Part shown: positions 25,132 to 35,381 of the stretch, piece after piece
Layout: every line of letters starts with the position of its first letter
Numbering within the stretch: position 1 is the stretch's first letter
Origin: Spirosoma fluviale
GTDB taxonomy: Bacteria > Bacteroidota > Bacteroidia > Cytophagales > Spirosomataceae
Direction of reading: 5' to 3'
Assembly (NCBI RefSeq): GCF_900230225.1
Contig: NZ_OCNH01000009.1
Span: 186,001-250,000 of the forward strand
Length of the DNA: 64,000 nt
Translations under genes and position numbers: made by a program
Notes under the pieces: model-generated
What the model was told of the DNA's origin: nothing
Databases searched by the model: none
Seen by the model: only the letters and a program-made list of their open reading frames with translations

Positions 25132-28100
25132 ATGAAAAGACGTATCCTCTTTTATACAACCTTGTGGCTGTCCTCTTTTTCGGGGATTCAGGAGGGGGTA
25201 GCCCAACTTACATTTGCCTCCATACACAGGCGCAAAGAAGGCACTCCAACGCAGGAGACGAACACCAGCCTGATCGTTCTGCTGAAAAAACTGGAATTAA
25301 CCTATAAAACCAGTTTCGTCTATCAGAAAGAATTACTCGAAAATAAAACTTTCTCCGGCGCTGTCAATGAAAATGACAAACTGGAGCAGGTACTCGACAG
25401 GGTGCTGACACCCGCCAAACTTCGGTTTCAAAAGCTGAAAGGGGGAGGGTACACCATTCTGCCCCGGAAAATAGGTAAAAACTCCTCGGCGGAAACGGAA
25501 CCCCTGAAAGCATCGGGCACTCAGCCGCTGGAGCCGGAAGCCGATAAGGAGCTGGCGATCAACAGCCTGACCGCACGGGTTGATATGCAGGCTTTCTCAA
25601 CGGCCAAACCCGCCGATATCGTTGTGAAAGGGCGGGTGACCGACAATGATAAAGGCGACCCAATTCCCGGCGCCAGCATCGTATTGAAAGGCGCTAACAA
25701 AGGAACAAATACGGATGCCAATGGACAGTATTCCATCTCCGTGCCGAATGCCAATGCGGTGCTCGTCTTTAGTTTCGTTGGGTTCGAGAAACAGGAAGTT
25801 ACGGTTGGAAACCGCACCCAGGTAAATATCACCCTGAAAAATGACCTCAAAGAACTCAACGAGGTTGTTGTTGTTGGATTTGGTACCCAGAAGAAGATCA
25901 ATGCAACCGGAGCCATTTCAACCATTGGCACCAAAGAACTTATCCAGTCGCCGGTAGCCAATATCAGCAATTCGCTGGTGGGCCGTTTGCCGGGTCTGTT
26001 CGCCACCCAATCGGGGGGGGAGCCGGGTAACGACGGGTCCAAGATCAGAATCCGGGGCGTGGGTACTTTCTCGGGCAGTACCGACCCCCTAACCCTGGTC
26101 GATGGCATACAGGTCGACAACTATAATAACATTGACCCCAATGAAATTGAGTCGGTAACGATCCTGAAAGATGCCTCATCGACAGCAGTTTACGGGATCA
26201 GGGGTGCCAATGGGGTGCTGATCATTACCACCAAGCGCGGTAAGGTTGGCCCGCCCAAAGTGAGCTACACGTTTAACCAGGGGTTTAACTCCTTTACCGA
26301 CTTGCGGCAGATGATGAACAGTGGCGATTATGCCACTCACTTCAACGATGCCCTGAAAGCGGATACGTATGTAAACGGAACCACCTACACGCCCCGATAC
26401 ACGGATCAGGATATTGAACTCTATCGCAACGGACAGGACCCCATCTTCCACCCAAACGTCAACTGGTTCGATGTGATGTTCAAAAAAGTGTCCAAACAAT
26501 CGCAGCATAACGTCAACATCAGCGGGGGACAAAACAAGGTAAGGTACTTCGTTTCGGCGGGGTATTTCAGTCAGGAGGGATTGTTTAAAGATACGAAGGA
26601 TGTGGTCGACGCGTTTTCGCCCCAGTCACTTTTTCAGCGCTACAACCTCCGCTCCAACTTTAATTTCGACGTGACCAGCCGGTTACGGATGACACTCGAC
26701 CTGTCGTCGCAGACCGAAGTTCGAAGCGGCAACAACGGCAGCAGTACCGAGCGCGTCGTGGGCGACATTGCCCGCGCCAGCCCGCTGAGTACGCCGGGTG
26801 TTGTAGACGGGAAAGTTGTCAATATATTAACTGGTTCACAAAACAACCCTTACGCCAGTTTGCTTTACCCGAACCTGGCCGGGGGGCTCAAACGGTCGTA
26901 TCGCAACTACCTGAACGGAAATTTCAGAATGGATTATGACCTTGGCTTTCTGACCAATGGCTTATCGGTACATGGCAATGTAGCCATGCAAACGTACAAC
27001 GACCAGCAAATCGTCAACACCAAAACGCTGATCACGTATCTGGCCGTGAAGTTGCCCGACGGCTCCGTCAACTATGTACCCTCTACAACGGAAGCCCAGT
27101 TTGGGTTCAGCCAGAGCGGTAACTACAACCGGCGTATTACGGCCGAAGCGGGTGTTGACTACAAACAGAGTTTCGGCGTACACAACGTAACCGGACTACT
27201 GCTCTACAACCAGCAGAAAACCTTTGATCCGGCGCTGGCTTTTCTGGTGCCGAAAGGATACCAGAGTTTTGTAGGCCGTGCTACTTACGATTACAACGGC
27301 CGCTACCTGGCCGAGGTGAACGTGGGTTACAATGGCACCGAGAATTTTGCACCGGGTAAGCGCTTTGGGCTTTTTCCGGCCTATTCGCTGGGCTGGGTAG
27401 CATCGCAGGAGCCATTTTTCCCGAAATCCGGCTTCGTTACGTTCCTGAAGGTGCGGGGTTCGTATGGCGAAGTGGGTAATGATAACATCGGCGGTACCCG
27501 TTTCCTGTACCGGGAAACAAGTTATTCATCCGTGCCCAACATGTATTATTTCGGAAATGTTGGCTCAACATACAGCGGTTTTACGGGCATTCGGGAAGGC
27601 GCTACGGGCAACCCCAACGTAACCTGGGAGCGGGCCGTAAAGCAAAATATTGGTCTGGAGTTGTGGTTCCTGAAAGACAAAATCAAGTTTACCGGCGACG
27701 TGTTCAGCGAGAAACGCAGCGATATTCTGGCAACTCCGCAAACCATTTCGTCCATTACCGGGCTGTCGCAACCCGCCAGTAACCTGGGTAGAATGGAGAA
27801 CAAAGGGTACGAAGGTGATATAACGTATATTGATAAGGTTGGCGGATTAGGCTACCGTATTTCGGCCAATTTCAGCTTTGCCCGAAACAAGGTCACTTTC
27901 CGGGATGAAGTGCCCAACCAGTTCGCCTACCAGAACCGGACCGGGCAGCGGCTTGGACAGAATTTCGGCCTTATTGCCGAGGGATTGTTCAATTCATGGG
28001 AGGAAGTGAATAATACCAGCCGACCGGTATATGCCTACTCCAACAACAAGATTCAGCCCGGTGATATCAAATACGTAGACTACAACGGCGATGGTATCGT

Positions 28101-28641
28101 CAATAACTTTGATGCCGTTCCCATTGGCTTCTCCAATTTGCCGGAAAAGACCTTTGGAGCTTCCATTGGACTGAACTACAAAGGGTTCGACCTGTCGGTG
28201 CTGTTTCAGGGTGTCGGTAATGTATCGCACTATTATACCCGCTTTCAGCGCGGAACCGGCTACGGCCAGGCACCACCCGAAGGATCGCCCAGCTACATGA
28301 ACGAAAGCTGGACGCAGGAGCGGTACGACGCCGGTTTACCCATCCGCTTCCCTCGTTTCTCGGTGAACGCCAACCCCAACGGAGAAGGCTCTTCCTATTG
28401 GCTTGCCGATGCCAGTTATGTGCGGATAAAAAATGCTGAAATAGGGTACCGATTGAGCGAAGGGCTGCTTAAAAGGCTGCACATCGGTGCTTGCCGTATT
28501 TACGTGAACGCCAATAACCTGTTTACGTGGAAAAGCATGTATCCGGGTATCGATCCGGAAAACACCTCAACCGGGGATACCAATACGGAACCTTACCCGC
28601 TCGTTCGAACCATCAACACCGGTGTAAACCTAAGCTTCTAA
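25132..28641 (+). CDS. SusC/RagA-type TonB-dependent transporter with STN domain
   Basis: A 1169-residue outer-membrane protein. Signal peptide 1-25 (ending GVAQ); STN domain about 45-110 (LIVLLKKLELTYKTSFVYQKELLENKTFSGAV); CarboxypepD_reg-like domain about 165-240 (VVKGRVTDNDKGDPIPGASIVLKG); NEVVVVGFGTQKK near 242; plug to about 360 (LVDGIQVDNYNN, LKDASSTAVYGIRGANGVLIITTKRG); then the barrel. The STN domain links it to the FecR/sigma pair upstream. SusD follows after 10 bp. It is the first of two tandem SusC/SusD pairs. Given the ribokinase and nucleoside hydrolase nearby, nucleosides or ribose-containing molecules are plausible cargo (inference). Confidence 0.95.
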   Translation: MKRRILFYTTLWLSSFSGIQEGVAQLTFASIHRRKEGTPTQETNTSLIVLLKKLELTYKTSFVYQKELLENKTFSGAVNENDKLEQVLDRVLTPAKLRFQKLKGGGYTILPRKIGKNSSAETEPLKASGTQPLEPEADKELAINSLTARVDMQAFSTAKPADIVVKGRVTDNDKGDPIPGASIVLKGANKGTNTDANGQYSISVPNANAVLVFSFVGFEKQEVTVGNRTQVNITLKNDLKELNEVVVVGFGTQKKINATGAISTIGTKELIQSPVANISNSLVGRLPGLFATQSGGEPGNDGSKIRIRGVGTFSGSTDPLTLVDGIQVDNYNNIDPNEIESVTILKDASSTAVYGIRGANGVLIITTKRGKVGPPKVSYTFNQGFNSFTDLRQMMNSGDYATHFNDALKADTYVNGTTYTPRYTDQDIELYRNGQDPIFHPNVNWFDVMFKKVSKQSQHNVNISGGQNKVRYFVSAGYFSQEGLFKDTKDVVDAFSPQSLFQRYNLRSNFNFDVTSRLRMTLDLSSQTEVRSGNNGSSTERVVGDIARASPLSTPGVVDGKVVNILTGSQNNPYASLLYPNLAGGLKRSYRNYLNGNFRMDYDLGFLTNGLSVHGNVAMQTYNDQQIVNTKTLITYLAVKLPDGSVNYVPSTTEAQFGFSQSGNYNRRITAEAGVDYKQSFGVHNVTGLLLYNQQKTFDPALAFLVPKGYQSFVGRATYDYNGRYLAEVNVGYNGTENFAPGKRFGLFPAYSLGWVASQEPFFPKSGFVTFLKVRGSYGEVGNDNIGGTRFLYRETSYSSVPNMYYFGNVGSTYSGFTGIREGATGNPNVTWERAVKQNIGLELWFLKDKIKFTGDVFSEKRSDILATPQTISSITGLSQPASNLGRMENKGYEGDITYIDKVGGLGYRISANFSFARNKVTFRDEVPNQFAYQNRTGQRLGQNFGLIAEGLFNSWEEVNNTSRPVYAYSNNKIQPGDIKYVDYNGDGIVNNFDAVPIGFSNLPEKTFGASIGLNYKGFDLSVLFQGVGNVSHYYTRFQRGTGYGQAPPEGSPSYMNESWTQERYDAGLPIRFPRFSVNANPNGEGSSYWLADASYVRIKNAEIGYRLSEGLLKRLHIGACRIYVNANNLFTWKSMYPGIDPENTSTGDTNTEPYPLVRTINTGVNLSF

Positions 28642-28651
28642 TCATCACGTC

Positions 28652-30481
28652 ATGAAAAAAATACCATCCGTATTGACTGTACTCCTCTGTTGTTTAATAA
28701 CAACAGCCTGTAATAAAAATTTTCTGGATAAAGCGCCGGGCGTAGACCTTACAGAAGAAAATGCTTTTTTGAATAAAGCCAATCTGGAGACGTTTATGAC
28801 GACGATTTACCGGTACGCTGTCCATTCAAATTTCCGGTATCGGATTCAAAACGAAGCCGTTGCCAACCCGGCCAACTATTACATTCCATTCTCCGGAGTG
28901 AACGGCACGGACTGTATCCACCCCAGCTCAAGTATCAGCGACGAAGGCGATGCGTCCGAAGCTTCTTTTGTGAACAATAACCGATGGAATGAGGGTACCG
29001 TACTCCCATCCAACATTGTAAACGTAGAAGACTTCCGCTATTACATCCGGTGGATCGCCTTGCGCCAGATCAACCTGGTGCTGAAACGAATCAACGAAGT
29101 GCCCGATGCCGACGAGGCTTATAAAAAGCAGGTTATTGCCGAAGTAAAATCCCTGCGGGCCTTAAATTATCTGGAAATGCTGAAGCGGTACGGGGGCGTT
29201 CCCATTGTCGATAAGGTATTTAGCCCAGGGGAGAAAGTCGATGTACCCCGAAGCTCCTTTAGTGACTGTGTGAACTTTGTGGTGAAAGATATCAATGAAT
29301 CGGTGCCCAATTTGCCAGCTGCCCATTCCGCTTCGCAAACCGGCCGAATCACGGCTCTGGTGGCCCTGTCTATAAAAGCTGAAGTGCTGCTGTATGCCGC
29401 CAGTCCACAGTACAATACCGCAACGCCCGTACTGCCTATGGCAAAAGAGGCCGACAATGCCCTGATCTGCTACGGTAATTTTGACCCCAACCGCTGGAAA
29501 CTAGCGGCCGATGCCGCCAAGGCTGCCCTGGATTATGCTCTGGCCAATGGCTATGGATTGATTGATGAACCCGCAAACAGAAATCCCAAAGAACTGGATA
29601 ATGGAACAGTAGGCCCGTTGGGCAACTACCGGGTATCCTGGGAAACCAACAACAATAAAGAGCTGATATTCATGTACCAGGGTGGAGCGAACAACGCGAA
29701 TGGTATAACCAATATCGGTAATGCCCCCCTGACGTTCTGGAACGCATCCTGTTTTGGGTCTTTCTGGAGCGGGATCAGTGTGCCGCTGAATTTTGTGAAA
29801 AAGTACGAAAAACTCGACGGTACCCCCCAGAATTGGGACGCTGCCGGCGGAACGGACCTGATTGCCAAATATGCCGAGTTAGACCCCCGGTTCAAGCAGT
29901 CGGTGGCTTATACCAATGGCTATTACACGGCAAGAGACCCAATTGCCCAGATCTTCAACGGTGGCAAAGATTACGTGAACTGTAAAGGTGGTTTCTGGCT
30001 GCGGAAATACATTCCCCGAAATGCGACCAGCGCCAATTTTGTCATGAACGACGTGCTGTTTCGGGTCAATGAGCTGTATCTCAATTATGCAGAAGCGTTG
30101 AACGAAGCATCGGGCCCCGTACAGGACGCCTACGACGCCGTCAACGCCATTCGTACGCGTTCGGGAATGCCCAATCTGCCGCAGGGACTCACCAAAGAGG
30201 AGTTCAGGCAGCGCGTACGCAATGAGATTGCGATCGAAATGCTCAATGATGATCACCGGTTTTGGGATGTCAAACGCTGGTTGATTGCCGAAGAAGAGGG
30301 TGTCATGAAGGGTAATATGGATGGCTTGCAGATTACCCGGACGGGCACTGCACCAAACTTTAAATATGCCTGGAAGCCTTACACGTTTGAGACGCGGACA
30401 TTCAACAAGAACATGTACCTGCATCCTTTCCCGTTGACGGAAGTGCTGAAGGGAAATCTAGCTCAGAACCCCGGTTGGTAA
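28652..30481 (+). CDS. SusD/RagB-type outer membrane lipoprotein
   Basis: A 609-residue lipoprotein with lipobox ending at Cys20 (LITTAC). SusD landmarks are VIAEVKSLRALNYLEMLKRYGGVPIVDKVF in the N-terminal helical half, LFRVNELYLNYAEALNEASGP and NEIAIEMLNDDHRFWDVKRW near the C-terminus. It is on the long side for SusD, with a large middle insertion around 290-400. It lies 10 bp after its SusC partner and 52 bp before the second SusC gene. It should cap the barrel and bind the nutrient. Confidence 0.95.
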   Translation: MKKIPSVLTVLLCCLITTACNKNFLDKAPGVDLTEENAFLNKANLETFMTTIYRYAVHSNFRYRIQNEAVANPANYYIPFSGVNGTDCIHPSSSISDEGDASEASFVNNNRWNEGTVLPSNIVNVEDFRYYIRWIALRQINLVLKRINEVPDADEAYKKQVIAEVKSLRALNYLEMLKRYGGVPIVDKVFSPGEKVDVPRSSFSDCVNFVVKDINESVPNLPAAHSASQTGRITALVALSIKAEVLLYAASPQYNTATPVLPMAKEADNALICYGNFDPNRWKLAADAAKAALDYALANGYGLIDEPANRNPKELDNGTVGPLGNYRVSWETNNNKELIFMYQGGANNANGITNIGNAPLTFWNASCFGSFWSGISVPLNFVKKYEKLDGTPQNWDAAGGTDLIAKYAELDPRFKQSVAYTNGYYTARDPIAQIFNGGKDYVNCKGGFWLRKYIPRNATSANFVMNDVLFRVNELYLNYAEALNEASGPVQDAYDAVNAIRTRSGMPNLPQGLTKEEFRQRVRNEIAIEMLNDDHRFWDVKRWLIAEEEGVMKGNMDGLQITRTGTAPNFKYAWKPYTFETRTFNKNMYLHPFPLTEVLKGNLAQNPGW

Positions 30482-30533
30482 GCATGGAACAGGCCGCTTA
30501 CCATATCCTTATTAACCAACTTCCTTCGCCACA

Positions 30534-33437
30534 ATGAAACGAACATATACCATACCCGTTTTTCTTGTCTTACTGCTGGGCGTGTTCGGAAACGTACACG
30601 CGCAACAGCGGACAGGTCAACTCCCTACCCTCGATAGCGTCGCTGTTTTTCCAGCGTTAGCCGTTACCAACATTGGCTTTGGCAACCTGCCCACACAACG
30701 GGTTACGAGTGCCCTCTCAACCGTGTACGGGTCGGATTTGGAGAAGAACTTCTCCCTTAACCTCGGCAATACGCTCTACGGGCGTTTGGCCGGTCTGTCG
30801 GTTACGCAGGGTGGCTCGGAGCCGGGGGCATCTACCCCCAATCTTTTTGTACGTGGGGTAAACACCTTTGGGGCAGCAGGCAATGCTCCCCTCTATATCA
30901 TTGATGGCTACATCAGCAATGGTGCCGGTCCTTCCAATGCGTTTATGCAACTGGTGCCCGAAGAAATTGAAACCATTACGGTGTTGAAAGATGCCTCGGC
31001 AACGGCCATTTATGGCGCTCGCGCAGCCAATGGCGTGGTACTGGTAACGACCAAAGCGGGCAAAGCAGGCCCACTGCGGATTTCGTTTACCACCCGACAG
31101 GGCTTTAACCAGGCGCAGTACGTACCGAAATTCCTGAACGCCTACAACTACAGCGTGTTGTATAACGAAGCCCTCTCCAACGATGGGCTGCCAACCCGCT
31201 ACACCCCTGCCGATCTTGATGCGTATCAAAATGGGACCGATCCCGTTTTTCATCCCGATGTGAACTGGTATAACCAGGTGCTGCGGCCAACGGCCCCTGT
31301 ATCGAGCTACAACCTGACATTTGGCGGGGGCGATAAATTCGTTCGCTACTTCGTCAACCTGAATGCCATCACCAGCCAGGGACTCTTTAAAAAGTTCGGA
31401 GATATGAATGACGAAAGCTCAAATTCGAACTACGCCAAGTATAACTTCCGGACAAATCTGGATGTAAACCTCACCCAGCGCCTGTCGGCCGAGTTTAAAA
31501 TTGCCGGTTCCTTCGAGCAGAGCAACAACCCCAACAACTATACGACCGGGTCGACCTTTGGCTTGCTGGCACAGTTACCCCCAAACGCTTTTCCGGTTTA
31601 CAACCCGAACGGGAGTTTTGGCGGTAATGCCTTGTATGCCAATCCGGTAGGGAACATGCTGGCAACGGGATTTTTTACCAACAACTCCCGTACGGTGCTC
31701 TCTTCGCTGAAGTTGACCGAGCAGCTGGATATGATTGCCAAAGGATTGAGCGCTTCGGTTTCCGTTTCAATCAACAATTACTTTGAATCCGGGTCGCGCA
31801 AGTCCAAGCAGTATCCCCGGTATTCCATCTCCAGAGGGGTGGCCGGTGATACGATCTATAGCCCGGCCGTTGGGCAGTTAACCTCACTGGCCGGTGCCGA
31901 GGAAACCCTCGACCAATACCGTAGCTTGATTTTTCAGAGTTTCCTGAATTATAAACGGACGGTGGGCAAAAACGATATCTCGGCTATGCTGATGTTCAAC
32001 TCCGATAACGTTACGGTTTTCGGCCCGGCCAATGATCTGAGCACTCCGACAGCTAACTCCACCGACCCCTACAAGCACAATAACGGGGCTGCCCGGTTTA
32101 CCTACACCTATAATAACAAGTATCTGGCCGAAGTGTCGGCGGGGTACATGGGCAGTGATATTTTTGCGCCCGGCCAACGGTACGGATTTTTTCCGGCAGC
32201 GTCGGTAGGCTGGGTTCTTTCCGGCGAGAAATTCCTGAGTAACAACAAAACGATTGATTTCCTGAAGCTTAGAGGCTCTTATGGGCTTGTCGGCAATGAT
32301 AACATTGTGACCCAGGGCTTGTCTTCACGATATGCCTACACTGCAACCTTTGGCGGGGGTGGCTACTTTTTTGGCACCGGTAATACGGCCGTCGGTGGTT
32401 TTGCCGAGAACGCCATTGCCAACCCCAATGTCACCTGGGAAAAGGAAAAATCCCTGAACATTGGTGTCGATGCTACCCTCTTCAAAAACTTCGACCTTTC
32501 GGTGGATGTCTTCAATCGGGATCGCTACGATATTGTGGTAGCTTCGGCCAGTACGACACCGCTATTTTCCGGTATCGTGACGCCCAATCTTAACCAGGGT
32601 AAAGCCAATAATAAAGGGTTTGACGTAGCCCTTCGCTATAATGCCACGCAAAAAAAGGATTTCCAGTTCTTTGTAGAAAGTAATTTCTCGTACTTCAAAA
32701 ACAAAGTGGTTTTCAACGCCGAGGCTATCCAGTTGAACAGCCGCCTGTATGCTGCGGGCAATGCCATTGGGCAGCCCATCGGCCTGAAAGCCATTGGTTT
32801 TTATAGCCTTGAGGACATTGCTCAACGGCAGCTGGACCCCAAAAACGTTCCCGGTGTGCTGAGTGAGGTTATCAAAGCGGGCGACATAAAGTACCAGGAC
32901 ATTGGTGGACCCGATGGCAAGCCGGACGGTATCATCGACGCCAACGACAGAATGCCCATCGGCAACCCTGGTCTGCCGAATCTATCGCTGGGGCTGCATA
33001 CCGGTTTTCGCTACAAAGGATTTGACGCCGACCTGGTATTTCAGGCAGTTACGGGAAACACCGTTTATTTAGGCGGCAACTATTTCCAGGCGTTCCAGGG
33101 CAATGGCCAGGTCGCGCCCATTGCGCTGAACCGGTGGACACCCCAAACGGCTGCCACCGCCGACTATCCACGGCTGTCGTCGAAAGATAATTTGAATAAC
33201 TACCAGTTCTCCACGTTCTGGCAGCGCAACGGCAGTTTCGTTAAACTGCGCAGTGCCGAGATCGGGTACTCACTGCCGACTGCTTTGTCGGATCGGGTAC
33301 GCCTGAAAACCGTGCGGTTCTTTGTCAATGGCACCAACCTGTTCTCTCTCGACCGGGTTCCCTACGGCGACCCCGAAACCCTGACCGGCTATCCGGTAAC
33401 CCGAACCGTTACGTTGGGCCTGAAAGTCCAGTTGTAA
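30534..33437 (+). CDS. Short SusC-type TonB-dependent transporter lacking the N-terminal extension domain
   Basis: The 967-residue protein has a signal peptide of 24 residues. The plug then begins almost at once (LGNTLYGRLAGLSVTQGGSEPG, PLYIIDGYI, LKDASATAIYGARAANGVVLVTTKAG). There is neither an STN domain nor the CarboxypepD_reg-like domain found in the other three SusC proteins of the window, and the NEVVVVGYGTQ segment is replaced by weakly similar residues around 45-75. The barrel is complete to VTLGLKVQL. It follows the first SusC/SusD pair and should depend on that pair's sigma system. SusD follows after 23 bp. Confidence 0.93.
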   Translation: MKRTYTIPVFLVLLLGVFGNVHAQQRTGQLPTLDSVAVFPALAVTNIGFGNLPTQRVTSALSTVYGSDLEKNFSLNLGNTLYGRLAGLSVTQGGSEPGASTPNLFVRGVNTFGAAGNAPLYIIDGYISNGAGPSNAFMQLVPEEIETITVLKDASATAIYGARAANGVVLVTTKAGKAGPLRISFTTRQGFNQAQYVPKFLNAYNYSVLYNEALSNDGLPTRYTPADLDAYQNGTDPVFHPDVNWYNQVLRPTAPVSSYNLTFGGGDKFVRYFVNLNAITSQGLFKKFGDMNDESSNSNYAKYNFRTNLDVNLTQRLSAEFKIAGSFEQSNNPNNYTTGSTFGLLAQLPPNAFPVYNPNGSFGGNALYANPVGNMLATGFFTNNSRTVLSSLKLTEQLDMIAKGLSASVSVSINNYFESGSRKSKQYPRYSISRGVAGDTIYSPAVGQLTSLAGAEETLDQYRSLIFQSFLNYKRTVGKNDISAMLMFNSDNVTVFGPANDLSTPTANSTDPYKHNNGAARFTYTYNNKYLAEVSAGYMGSDIFAPGQRYGFFPAASVGWVLSGEKFLSNNKTIDFLKLRGSYGLVGNDNIVTQGLSSRYAYTATFGGGGYFFGTGNTAVGGFAENAIANPNVTWEKEKSLNIGVDATLFKNFDLSVDVFNRDRYDIVVASASTTPLFSGIVTPNLNQGKANNKGFDVALRYNATQKKDFQFFVESNFSYFKNKVVFNAEAIQLNSRLYAAGNAIGQPIGLKAIGFYSLEDIAQRQLDPKNVPGVLSEVIKAGDIKYQDIGGPDGKPDGIIDANDRMPIGNPGLPNLSLGLHTGFRYKGFDADLVFQAVTGNTVYLGGNYFQAFQGNGQVAPIALNRWTPQTAATADYPRLSSKDNLNNYQFSTFWQRNGSFVKLRSAEIGYSLPTALSDRVRLKTVRFFVNGTNLFSLDRVPYGDPETLTGYPVTRTVTLGLKVQL

Positions 33438-33460
33438 TTCATTTAAAACGAAGCTGACAA

Positions 33461-35191
33461 ATGAAAAAATACATCTATACGTTAACCGTTCTGGCTGGAT
33501 TGGCTCTAAGCGCCTGCCAGGACCTTGACCGTGACTTTGTAACGACGATTGGCCAGAAAGAAATTGAACAGTCGTTTGGTAATGTACAGTCCTTACTAAA
33601 TGCGATCTACTCGGATATTCCGGATGGTACGCTCTATATTGGGGGCGCTGCCATGATGGCTTCGGCAACGGATGAAGCTGAATTTACGGCCGAGACAAAC
33701 CCGATTCAGAGTTTTAATACCGGTAGCTGGAATGCCGTCAATAACCCGGACCTTGTTTGGGGGACGTATTACCGCAGCATTCGGAAGGTAAATCAGTTTC
33801 TGGCCTCTACCGGGAAAATTAATCTGGACCCCTGGAGATTAGATCCGTCGGCTTCGGCGCAGCAGGTTTATCAAACCAACCTGGCCGCTACCAAACGCTG
33901 GACCTACGAAGCCAGATTCCTGCGGGCTCATTATTACTTCGAACTGGTGAAACGGTATGGGGGTGTTCCTCTCCTTAACAAATCCCTTTCGCTGGAGGAC
34001 GACTTCTCGAAAGTACAACGCAACACCCTAAGCGAATGCATTCAGTTTATAACGGCGGAGTGTGATTCGGCAGCCGCTCAATTGCCTCTCAACACATCCA
34101 CGCTGCCGTACGTTGCCGCTACCGATCTGGGACGGGCCACCAAACTGTCTGCGCTCGCTCTGAAAAGCCGGGTTCTCTTATATGCCGCCAGCGACTTGTT
34201 CAACACGCCCGCCTGGGCGGGTGGGTACAGTAAGCCCGAGTTCATTTCGTTACCGGCGGGGGATCGGGTGGCTCGCTGGAAAGCGGCCTCCGATGCCGCC
34301 AAAGCGGTAATCGATGCGGCTGCATTGCCCAACCTGGGGGCCTATAAAGCGCTGTTCAACACATTCAACAACCCCGAAATTATCTTCACCCGCAGTAATG
34401 CGGCCAGCAATGCGTTTGAGCGAAATAATTCGCCCATTGGCTTTAGTCTGGGGCAAAGCGGCAATACCCCCTCTCAGGATCTGGTGGATGCCTACGAGGT
34501 CAGGGTAAACGCAACAACGGCCGTTAAATTCGACTGGACTAATCCGGCTATGGCGGCTGATCCGTACGCCAACCGTGACCCCCGACTGGGCTTTACCATT
34601 GCCGTCAACAATACGCCTTTTGGTACACCGGCCCGGAATGTTCAATTGTGGACGGGCGGGCTGGATGCCAAACCGATTGCGTTTGCTTCCAAAACGGGCT
34701 ATTACCTCCGGAAATACCAGATCGAGAGCTTAAACCTGATCAACGGCAATACGGGAGTGCACAGCTGGATTCTGTTCCGGTATCCTGAAATCTACCTCAA
34801 CTATGCCGAAGCGCTCAATGAGTGGAGCCCTGGTAACGCCGATATCAAGGCCTACTACGACCGGGTCAGAAACCGTACAGGGGTAACCATGCCGTTACTG
34901 CCAACGGGCTTGTCGCAGGTCGATGTACGGGAGAAAATACGGAATGAACGCCGAGTGGAGTTTGCCTTCGAAGATCACCGTTTCTGGGATGTACGTCGAT
35001 GGATGCAGGCCCCTGCCTACTTCAATGCGCCACTACGCGGGGTCGACATTACCCGAAATGCGGATGCAACGTTCACGTACAAGCCCGTTACGGTAGAAGA
35101 CCGGGTGTTTACCCCTAAAATGTACTTGTACCCGATTCCGCAAACAGACATCAATATTGCAGGTGGGTTGCTTCAAAACCCGCTCTGGTAA
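33461..35191 (+). CDS. SusD/RagB-type outer membrane lipoprotein
   Basis: A 576-residue lipoprotein, lipobox ending at Cys19 (LALSAC). Landmarks: RWTYEARFLRAHYYFELVKRYGGVPLLNKSL, LFRYPEIYLNYAEALNEWSPG and NERRVEFAFEDHRFWDVRRW. It is the partner of the short SusC 23 bp upstream. A strong hairpin terminator follows 83 bp after the stop and probably ends the four-gene SusC/SusD transcript. Confidence 0.95.
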   Translation: MKKYIYTLTVLAGLALSACQDLDRDFVTTIGQKEIEQSFGNVQSLLNAIYSDIPDGTLYIGGAAMMASATDEAEFTAETNPIQSFNTGSWNAVNNPDLVWGTYYRSIRKVNQFLASTGKINLDPWRLDPSASAQQVYQTNLAATKRWTYEARFLRAHYYFELVKRYGGVPLLNKSLSLEDDFSKVQRNTLSECIQFITAECDSAAAQLPLNTSTLPYVAATDLGRATKLSALALKSRVLLYAASDLFNTPAWAGGYSKPEFISLPAGDRVARWKAASDAAKAVIDAAALPNLGAYKALFNTFNNPEIIFTRSNAASNAFERNNSPIGFSLGQSGNTPSQDLVDAYEVRVNATTAVKFDWTNPAMAADPYANRDPRLGFTIAVNNTPFGTPARNVQLWTGGLDAKPIAFASKTGYYLRKYQIESLNLINGNTGVHSWILFRYPEIYLNYAEALNEWSPGNADIKAYYDRVRNRTGVTMPLLPTGLSQVDVREKIRNERRVEFAFEDHRFWDVRRWMQAPAYFNAPLRGVDITRNADATFTYKPVTVEDRVFTPKMYLYPIPQTDINIAGGLLQNPLW

Positions 35192-35274
35192 TACCAAACC
35201 AGGCTGGACAGTCTTGTTAAGCCAGACGATACTGATCTGGTATAGTTAAAATATCATAGGTTGGCCCGGAAAGC

Positions 35275-35304
35275 GCTTCCCCATTGGGGAAGCATTTTCT
35301 TTTC
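35275..35304 (+). terminator. Rho-independent terminator after the tandem SusC/SusD genes
   Basis: GCTTCCCC at 35275-35282 and its perfect inverse at 35286-35293, 3-nt loop, followed by a T-rich run (ATTTTCTTTTC). Confidence 0.78.
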
Positions 35305-35381
35305 TGTCAGGAAGTTGACTCTGATTTAATGACATGGCCGTAAACAGGTCGTGGTAGTAGCTTAAAATGATAACCGAGGAC

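Noticed and set aside
25086..25307. 73-residue plus-strand frame at the start of the second SusC gene
   Set aside because: It overlaps the signal peptide and STN coding region in another frame and has no homology-like features.
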